Assembly: GCA_023433185.1 (NCBI GenBank)
Contig: JAEZEN010000301.1
Location: forward strand, 1-8,768
DNA: 8,768 bases
Direction of reading: 5' to 3'
From: Pseudomonadota bacterium
GTDB lineage: Bacteria; Pseudomonadota; Alphaproteobacteria; Rhizobiales; Kaistiaceae
Below are positions 1-4,874 of the stretch, in pieces. The position numbers were made by a program, and so were the translations under genes. Below the pieces are notes generated by a model. The model was not told the DNA's origin. It searched no databases and was given only the letters and a program-made list of their open reading frames with translations. How positions within the stretch are numbered: the first letter of the stretch is position 1; every line of letters begins with the position of its first letter.

Positions 1-50
1 GCCGACGGCCTGTCGCGGCGGCCATTCCCGTCGAAACTGACTCGCGAGCC

Positions 51-80
51 TGTATTAATCACGCTTCCTGATATAAACGA
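51..80 (+). promoter_or_regulatory. AT-rich patch upstream of the ArsR-like gene, possible promoter
   Basis: This short AT-rich stretch stands out in very GC-rich DNA. It contains TATTAAT (53-59) and TATAAA (72-77), either of which could act as a -10 element for the gene starting at 122. I see no convincing -35 hexamer at the expected spacing, so this is a composition-based suggestion only. Positions 1-50 hold nothing I can assign. Confidence 0.25.
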
Positions 81-121
81 CATGTCGCTGCAGCGCTCCG
101 GCTGGGACTTGGCGACGGCAC

Positions 122-1051
122 ATGAAACCGAGCTTCCTCACGATCAATCCCGAAGACGGGCTCGATGTCCTGCGCGGCCTGGCATCGCCGGTCCGGATCG
201 GCATCCTCAAGCTCCTGCGCGCCCATGGCGCGCTCAACGTCAACGATATCAGCCGACAGCTCGCCCTGCCGCAATCGACGGTGGCCACCAACATCCAGGT
301 GCTCGAGCAGAGCGGCCTCATCGCGACGAGCACGGTCAAGGCCCGGAAGGGCCATCAGAAGATCTGCTCATCGCTCTACGACGAGATCATCCTCCGCTTC
401 GACGGCGAGGCGCCGACCAAGGACGACAAGGTGGTCGAGGTGGCGATGCCCCTCGGCCTCTTCACGAACTGCGAGGTCAGCGCGCCCTGCGGGCTGTGCT
501 CGACCGACGGGGTCATCGGGCTTCTCGACGTGCCCAACTCGTTCCTCGACCCCGAGCGCGTGCGCGCCGGGCTGGTCTGGTTCGGCCGCGGTCACGTCGA
601 GTACAAGTTCCCGAACAACGCCAAGCTGCTCAATGCCGAGGTCGAATCCGTCGAGTTCGTCATGGAGCTGTCTTCCGAGACGCCCGGCACCAACCTCAAC
701 TGGCCGTCCGACATCACCGTGTGGATCAACGACGTGGCGGTCGGAACCTGGACCTCCCCGGGCGACTACGGCGACAAGCGGGGGGTGCATACCCCTTCCT
801 GGTGGAAGCTCGAGGGCTCGCAATACGGCAAGCTGAAGACCTGGAAAGTGGGCGCCTCCGGGACCTTCATCGACGGCGTTCGGATCTCCGACATCGCCCT
901 CGCCGATCTCGCCATCGATGCCCACCACTCCATCCGCCTCAAGATCGGCATCGACGAGAAGGCCAGCCATCCCGGCGGCGTCAACATCTTCGGCCGGGGC
1001 TTCGGGAACTACGACCAGGACATCGTCATGCGCATCAACCTGCGGCGATAG
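122..1051 (+). CDS. ArsR-like winged-helix transcriptional regulator with large C-terminal domain
   Basis: This is a predicted 309-residue DNA-binding regulator. Residues about 14-80 form an ArsR-like winged helix: the segment LRGLASPVRIGILKLL resembles the first helices of the family, residues 49-67 (LPQSTVATNIQVLEQSGLI) look like the recognition helix and following turn, and a basic wing (KARKGHQK) follows. Classical ArsR proteins are about 100 residues, so the remaining 220 are an extra domain. That part is rich in Trp, Gly and predicted beta strands and resembles the long regulators of the COG4189 type, perhaps with a carbohydrate-binding-like fold (inference). Cysteines at 117, 123 and 126 (CX5CX2C) follow the HTH and could bind metal or sense redox. 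The ATG at 122 is the only plausible start, because an in-frame TAA lies at 74-76 with no other ATG, GTG or TTG between. I see no clear Shine-Dalgarno sequence. The gene converges on the sugar transferase gene with a 46-base gap, so it has its own promoter. Its link to polysaccharide control is suggested only by position. Confidence 0.85.
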   Translation: MKPSFLTINPEDGLDVLRGLASPVRIGILKLLRAHGALNVNDISRQLALPQSTVATNIQVLEQSGLIATSTVKARKGHQKICSSLYDEIILRFDGEAPTKDDKVVEVAMPLGLFTNCEVSAPCGLCSTDGVIGLLDVPNSFLDPERVRAGLVWFGRGHVEYKFPNNAKLLNAEVESVEFVMELSSETPGTNLNWPSDITVWINDVAVGTWTSPGDYGDKRGVHTPSWWKLEGSQYGKLKTWKVGASGTFIDGVRISDIALADLAIDAHHSIRLKIGIDEKASHPGGVNIFGRGFGNYDQDIVMRINLRR

Positions 1052-1073
1052 CCGGCGGCTGCGCGGCGCCGGC
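1051..1073. terminator. GC-rich hairpin between convergent genes, possible bidirectional terminator
   Basis: GCCGGCG (1051-1057) and CGCCGGC (1067-1073) form a perfect 7-bp stem around a 9-base loop, in the 46-base gap between two convergent genes. No T tract follows on either strand, so an intrinsic terminator is doubtful. The stem could still slow polymerase or protect 3' ends. Confidence 0.25.
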
Positions 1074-1097
1074 CATTGCGGCCAGGTCGAGGCCCGA

Positions 1098-2678
1098 TCA
1101 GTAGGCGTTCTCGGCCTTGAGGACCGCGATGGGCGTCAGCGCCAGGATGTAGAGGTCGAACAGCACCGACCAGTGCTCGATATAGTCGAGGTCGTATTCG
1201 ACCCGGCGCTGGAGCTTCTCCTGCGTATCGGTCGCGCCGCGAAGGCCGTTGACCTGGGCCCACCCGGTGATGCCGGGCTTGACACGGTGGCGGGCGAAAT
1301 ACCCGTCGACCACCTGCTCGAAGAGCTTGTCGGTGAGGATCCGACCCTCGACCGCATGCGGACGCGGGCCGACCAGCGAGATCGTCCCCTGGAAGACGAC
1401 GTTGAAGATCTGGGGAAGCTCGTCGAGGCTGGTCCGCCGGATGAAGCGGCCGACCCCGGTGACGCGGGGATCGTCCGCGGTGACCTGCTTCTTCGCCTGA
1501 TGATCGGTCATGTCGGTGCGGAGGGAGCGGAACTTGTAGACCTCGATGACCTCGTTGTTGAAGCCGTAGCGCTTCTGCCGGAACAGCACGGGGCCGGGGC
1601 TGTCGAGCTTGATGGCAAGCGCAATGAGCCCCATCACCGGCAAGGCGAGGAGCAGGATGATGCTGCCGAGGACGCGGTCGAAGAGCCATTTCGAGACGAA
1701 GTCCCAGTCGGCGATCGGCTTGTCGGCGATGTCGAGGAAGGGCACGTCGCCGACAAACGAGTAGGTCCGGTGGCGGAAGCGCAGCGCGGCCGACTGCATC
1801 GACAGGCGAATGTCGACCGGCAGCACCCAGAGCTTCTCCATCATCATTAGGACGCGTTTCTCCGCCGTGATCGGTATGGTGACGATCAGGAGGTCGATGC
1901 GGGCCTTGCGCGCGAACAGCACGAGCTCGTCGATGGTCCCGAGCTTGGGGTAGCCGGCAACGACCGACGGGGACCGCTCGTCGTCGCGGTCGTCGAAGAT
2001 GCCGCAGATGCGGATGTCGTGGTCCGGCGACGCTTCGATCGCTTGAATGAGCTTCTCGGCGGGCGCCCCGCCGCCGACGACGACCGCCCGCCGATCGAGC
2101 AGGCCCTGCCGGGACCATGCACGTATCCGGTTCGCCACGACGACACGGAACGCGATGATCGCTGCGAGACCGAACAGGAACCACAGGAGGAACCAGCCGC
2201 GGGAGAACACGATCCCGGAGCGGGTCATGAAGATGGCGATGGTGAGCGCGGCGAAGACCATCATCCAGGTGGCGAGGACCCGGCCGAGCTGCGGGAGCAG
2301 GCGCTTGGTGGCCACGATCCGGTAGGCGCCGCCCATCTGCGCGATGACCACGTAGAGAACGGCCGCACCGACGATGGCGAGCCCGTAGGGCCAGGGCAGG
2401 CGGTCGCGCGGCTCGACCGTGGCGAGCAGCACGGCGAACCCGACCGCTGCGACGATCGCCGCCTCGGCCACCCGGACGGTGCCGGTGACGATCGCCCGCG
2501 AGATCCCCCGGGTCGAAAGGGCCGCCGCGGCCTCCTCGGCTGCGGGGCTCAGTCGCGGCTCCGTCGTGAAGAACGCAGGCGGGCCCGAGGGTGGCCCGGG
2601 AGGGGCGCCAGGGGCGGTCACCTCGGAGCCGAGGCCTTCGGCCGGCTGCGGCTGGTCCATGTGGGCTTTGATACTCAT
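1098..2678 (-). CDS. Undecaprenyl-phosphate sugar-1-phosphate transferase (polyprenyl phosphotransferase, WcaJ/GumD/WbaP-like)
   Basis: This is a predicted integral inner-membrane enzyme that moves a hexose-1-phosphate (often glucose-1-phosphate from UDP-glucose) to undecaprenyl phosphate, the first step of exopolysaccharide repeat-unit assembly. The 526 residues show a Pro-rich cytosolic N-terminus (about 9-36), four hydrophobic segments (about 66-87, 97-115, 134-152, 161-181), a Rossmann-like CoA_binding_3 region (about 195-315, VVVGGG at 199-204), a membrane hairpin (about 332-357), and the catalytic bacterial sugar transferase domain to the end. Family motifs are intact: KFRSLRTDM (382-390), the catalytic Asp-Glu dyad D419-E420 in SLDELPQ, SLVGPRPH (434-441) and KPGITGWAQVNGLRG (467-481). 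Length and domain order match the large initiating transferases. The ATG at 2678 lacks a clear Shine-Dalgarno sequence, and M7 (2660) is an alternative start. It lies 169 bases downstream of the lyase gene on the same strand, so co-transcription is possible but a separate promoter is likely. Sugar specificity cannot be read from sequence. Confidence 0.95.
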   Translation of the reverse strand: MSIKAHMDQPQPAEGLGSEVTAPGAPPGPPSGPPAFFTTEPRLSPAAEEAAAALSTRGISRAIVTGTVRVAEAAIVAAVGFAVLLATVEPRDRLPWPYGLAIVGAAVLYVVIAQMGGAYRIVATKRLLPQLGRVLATWMMVFAALTIAIFMTRSGIVFSRGWFLLWFLFGLAAIIAFRVVVANRIRAWSRQGLLDRRAVVVGGGAPAEKLIQAIEASPDHDIRICGIFDDRDDERSPSVVAGYPKLGTIDELVLFARKARIDLLIVTIPITAEKRVLMMMEKLWVLPVDIRLSMQSAALRFRHRTYSFVGDVPFLDIADKPIADWDFVSKWLFDRVLGSIILLLALPVMGLIALAIKLDSPGPVLFRQKRYGFNNEVIEVYKFRSLRTDMTDHQAKKQVTADDPRVTGVGRFIRRTSLDELPQIFNVVFQGTISLVGPRPHAVEGRILTDKLFEQVVDGYFARHRVKPGITGWAQVNGLRGATDTQEKLQRRVEYDLDYIEHWSVLFDLYILALTPIAVLKAENAY

Positions 2679-2847
2679 CGGCGCACTTGGCTGGAGGTCA
2701 GACGGTGGTCATACCATCGGATATGGGGTCTCGACGCCATCAAGCGCAGAATTGGTGAATCACCTATGCGTCACGTCACACCCCCGGCCCGGCGGGTCAC
2801 GGCCAACTGTGGAAACGTTCTCCGCGGGGCGGGGCGGGGGCCGTGGC
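2679..2847 (-). promoter_or_regulatory. Intergenic region upstream of the sugar transferase, with a candidate operator palindrome
   Basis: This 169-base gap separates two minus-strand genes and can hold a 3' end for the lyase transcript and a promoter for the transferase. GGTGA-A-TCACC (2754-2764) is a perfect inverted repeat with one central base. With flanking partial matches it reaches 2751-2767, ending about 73 bases upstream of the transferase ATG. Next to it lies a CGTCA direct repeat (CGTCACGTCAC, about 2770-2780). No clear -35/-10 pair or intrinsic terminator was found, so function is inferred from placement and symmetry. Confidence 0.3.
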
Positions 2848-4527
2848 TCAGGCGAACAGGAAGTCGTCATCCGAGAGCTTGCCGGGCTTGACCTTGGCGA
2901 GGAAGAGCGAGCTGTCTCCGGCATCGATGAGGACGCCGCCCTTGTGCCCGGACATGGCGTCCTTGACGTCGGCGAACTTCGAAAAGACCTTCCTGTCGAA
3001 CAGGATCACGTCCTGGCCGACCTTGAAGTCGACGATCCGGTCGTTGCCGAAGCCGGGGGCGAAGTAGAACGCGTCCTTTCCCTTGCCGCCTTTGAGAACG
3101 TCGTCGCCGGCGCCCCCGGCGAGGAAGTCGTTGCCCTTGCCGCCGACAAGCTTGTCGTTGCCGTCGGCGCCGTAGAGCTTGTCGTTCCCCTTCTTGCCGT
3201 TGAGGAGATCGTCGCCGTCGCCTCCCTGGAGGTTGTCCTTCCCCTTCGTGCCCTTGAGCGTCTTGTTCGGCTCGCTGACCTGGTTGGGAGCCGGCACCGC
3301 GGAACCGCCCGCGCTTGCCGTGCTGCCGCCCTTCGCCGACCAGGGGCTCTCGAAGGCACCGAGGTCCGGCAGGCCCACCGATGCGCGGCCGACGTCGACA
3401 CCCTTGTCGACGAGATCGCTGGACTGGGCCAGGTGCAGGAACGTGATCTCGGGGAGCGAGCCGTCGGCCTGGCGCGGCCCGCGTGCCACCGTGTCGAGGA
3501 GGGACAGGAAGTCCTCCTTGGTGACCTTGACCGGGAGGTTCCAGGAATTGGCGGTCTGGGTCATGCTCGATGTCATCTGGACGCCGAGCTTGGAGGCGAA
3601 GGCGAGATTGTTGATCAGCGCGTGCTTGCCGCTTTCGAACTGGAAGTCGTACGTGCCGTTGTTGTAGGCGGTGCTGTTGATCACCGACATGGCGATCGTA
3701 GCGCCGTTGGCGACGAAGCCGGCGGCCAGGTTGTCCCACGAGACGGCGTCGATGATGGTGTGCCCGCCCGAGGTGTTGCCGAGGCCGGGGCGCTGGCCGC
3801 CGAGCTTGAAGCCGTTGCCGTCGCCGAGCGGGGTGCCGTCGGGGCCGAAGCCGTTGCCCCAGGCCCAGCAGTTCTCGACGAGGACGCCGTTGCCCTTCCG
3901 GTTGGTGGCGAAAGAGGCATTGAAGAAGTCGAAGCCGTCGTCCGAGTTGTCCCAGGCGCGACAGCCGCGGAGGACGTTTCCGGGGCCGGCATCGATCGCG
4001 AAACCGTCGGCGTTCTCGCCGCCGCCCAGAACGTCGTAGTTTCCGTAGGAATCGCAGTTCAGAAACAGATTGTTAGAGCCCGTGCCGTAGATTGCGATCC
4101 CGGTACCCTCGGCGACGGAAGCACGACCATTGTGATGGGCGACGATCTGCTCGAAAATGTTGTTGCTGGAGTTGCCGTCGATCAGCAGGCCGCCGTCGGG
4201 GCCGTTGGTGATCACCAGGCCCTTGAAGATGTTCCAGGAAACGCTCTCGAGGTGGATGGCCCGCCCGTTGAACTCGTCCGGCGTCGGGATCTTGGCGCCG
4301 TCAAAGATCGGGACCTCGTCCTTGTAGGCCAGGACGCTGATCGGCTTGTCGGCGGTACCGTCCTTCGTCAGCTTCAAGACCTGGGTCAGCTCATACGTCC
4401 CACCGCGGACGTAGATGGTATCTCCAGGTTTAGCTAAATTGTGCGCATATTGGAGGCTAGAGAAAGGGCTGTCGATGGACCCGCTATTTGAATTGGAGCC
4501 GGTTGTTGAGACGTAGTAAGTGGCCAT
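2848..4527 (-). CDS. Secreted beta-helix polysaccharide lyase (PL9-like) with RTX repeats
   Basis: This 559-residue protein appears to be an extracellular uronate-polymer lyase or related enzyme. Residues about 1-395 form a right-handed parallel beta-helix with an N-terminal motif (YYVSTTGSNSNSGS... GDTIYVRGGTY) and a DLGAFE ending (388-393), as in family 9 lyases. The PL9 calcium and catalytic pattern is recognisable: D174 in NADGF, D196, D197 and D200 in NSDDGFD, and K241 in GNGFKLGG, which aligns with the catalytic lysine of the family. A Gly/Ser/Ala/Pro linker (about 398-418) leads to five or six RTX nonapeptides (about 425-485, GGxGxD type) and a C-terminal region ending DDDFLFA, typical of a type I secretion signal. 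There is no Sec signal peptide, which agrees with type I export. Within a polysaccharide locus it may trim or release the cell's own polymer, like RTX glycanases near rhizobial EPS genes, but plant pectin is an equally possible substrate. A C5-epimerase is an alternative. No transporter lies in this window. The ATG at 4527 has only a weak ribosome-binding site. Confidence 0.85.
   Translation of the reverse strand: MATYYVSTTGSNSNSGSIDSPFSSLQYAHNLAKPGDTIYVRGGTYELTQVLKLTKDGTADKPISVLAYKDEVPIFDGAKIPTPDEFNGRAIHLESVSWNIFKGLVITNGPDGGLLIDGNSSNNIFEQIVAHHNGRASVAEGTGIAIYGTGSNNLFLNCDSYGNYDVLGGGENADGFAIDAGPGNVLRGCRAWDNSDDGFDFFNASFATNRKGNGVLVENCWAWGNGFGPDGTPLGDGNGFKLGGQRPGLGNTSGGHTIIDAVSWDNLAAGFVANGATIAMSVINSTAYNNGTYDFQFESGKHALINNLAFASKLGVQMTSSMTQTANSWNLPVKVTKEDFLSLLDTVARGPRQADGSLPEITFLHLAQSSDLVDKGVDVGRASVGLPDLGAFESPWSAKGGSTASAGGSAVPAPNQVSEPNKTLKGTKGKDNLQGGDGDDLLNGKKGNDKLYGADGNDKLVGGKGNDFLAGGAGDDVLKGGKGKDAFYFAPGFGNDRIVDFKVGQDVILFDRKVFSKFADVKDAMSGHKGGVLIDAGDSSLFLAKVKPGKLSDDDFLFA
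3079..3255 (-). repeat. RTX calcium-binding nonapeptide repeat block (within the lyase gene)
   Basis: Codons for residues about 425-483 of the lyase encode tandem nine-residue units of the GGxGxDxLx type, for example LQGGDGDDL, LNGKKGNDK, LYGADGNDK, LVGGKGNDF, LAGGAGDDV and LKGGKGKDA. Such repeats form a beta-roll that folds on binding calcium outside the cell, driving folding after type I secretion. Several units carry Lys in place of the usual second Gly, so calcium affinity could differ between units. Confidence 0.9.
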
Positions 4528-4870
4528 GTCGCGTCTTGACGGTATGCCTGCACTCGAGCCTGCAGTTAAACCGGCCCCTTTCTGGCTTTCGATTGTTTTT
4601 ATTCTTCAAAAATTTTACTCAACCCGCTGACGATAGCCTGGGAACCTTGCCGCAAGCTGGTCCGACCCGCGTCTGGCTGGCCGCGGAGCGTGTGTCGGAG
4701 GTCACTGCCGCATGCCGGCCTGTCGGCCATCAGGTGAGGCGGGCATCCAGGAGGGGAGGAACTGCCGTCGTGCCGTGGCGACGTACGTCATCAGGGGAGT
4801 TGGTGCCGTCCGCAGGATGCGGGGCGGCAATGCCGTACCCCGTCGCATGCACAGAGGGCGGCCTGGAGGC
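4528..4870. promoter_or_regulatory. Divergent intergenic region between lyase and polymerase genes
   Basis: This 343-base region must hold promoters for both the leftward lyase gene and the rightward polymerase operon. Its most obvious element is an AT-rich tract at about 4589-4619 (including AAAAATTTT), sharply different from the surrounding DNA. Close to the lyase start, GCCTGCA occurs twice as a direct repeat (4546-4552 and 4558-4564). On the rightward side a 13-base purine run, AGGAGGGGAGGAA (4749-4761), looks like a strong ribosome-binding site. I found no well-matched -35/-10 pair on either strand. AT-rich DNA upstream of EPS genes in alphaproteobacteria is often a target of MucR/Ros-type or nucleoid proteins, but that is inference here. 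Confidence 0.5.
4546..4564. repeat. Direct repeat GCCTGCA x2 upstream of the lyase gene
   Basis: Two identical 7-base copies of GCCTGCA are separated by CTCGA, giving a 12-base period. They lie 19-37 bases upstream of the lyase ATG and so probably within its leader or core promoter. They could be a paired protein-binding site; chance is also possible for a repeat this short. Confidence 0.3.
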
Positions 4871-4874
4871 ATGA
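4770..4874 (+). CDS. Candidate 34-residue leader peptide overlapping the polymerase start
   Basis: A GTG-initiated ORF begins nine bases after the strong purine-rich AGGAGGGGAGGAA (4749-4761) and encodes 34 residues. An internal ATG at 4830 would give 14 residues. Its TGA (4872-4874) overlaps the proposed polymerase ATG (4871) as ATGA, the usual arrangement for translational coupling. The peptide has no recognised domain, and the reading frame is open upstream without starting at a known gene, so the arrangement may be accidental. The alternative is that the purine run serves an extended polymerase start, GTG 4775 in the main frame. Confidence 0.25.
   Translation: MPWRRTSSGELVPSAGCGAAMPYPVACTEGGLEA

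Noticed and set aside
82..1104. 340-residue plus-strand frame overlapping the ArsR-like gene
   Set aside because: The translation is dominated by Arg, Pro and Ala with no family motif, while the frame from 122 gives a clear winged helix. It also runs into the end of the transferase gene.
1009..2184. 391-residue minus-strand frame overlapping the sugar transferase
   Set aside because: It is an Arg/Pro-rich shadow in another frame; the catalytic motifs of the transferase are all in the frame ending at 1098.
2765..2795. GC-rich run with CCCGGCC/GGCGGG as a possible lyase terminator
   Set aside because: The pairing is short and imperfect and no T tract follows on the minus strand, so I did not list it as a terminator.
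3079..3255. Tandem repetitive DNA that could be read as a CRISPR or satellite array
   Set aside because: The repetition follows a degenerate nine-codon protein motif (RTX) within an open frame, with no exact repeats or spacers.
2419..4437. 672-residue open frame on the plus strand, antisense to the lyase gene
   Set aside because: It overlaps the lyase and the start of the sugar transferase, both well supported by domain motifs. Its translation is low-complexity Val/Glu/Gly/Ala-rich and shows no recognisable domain. Long antisense frames are expected in GC-rich DNA.
4712..4870. 53-residue N-terminal extension of the polymerase from ATG 4712
   Set aside because: No ribosome-binding site precedes 4712, and the extension is basic and without hydrophobic or conserved features. 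A shorter extension from GTG 4775 remains possible and is noted in the gene entry.
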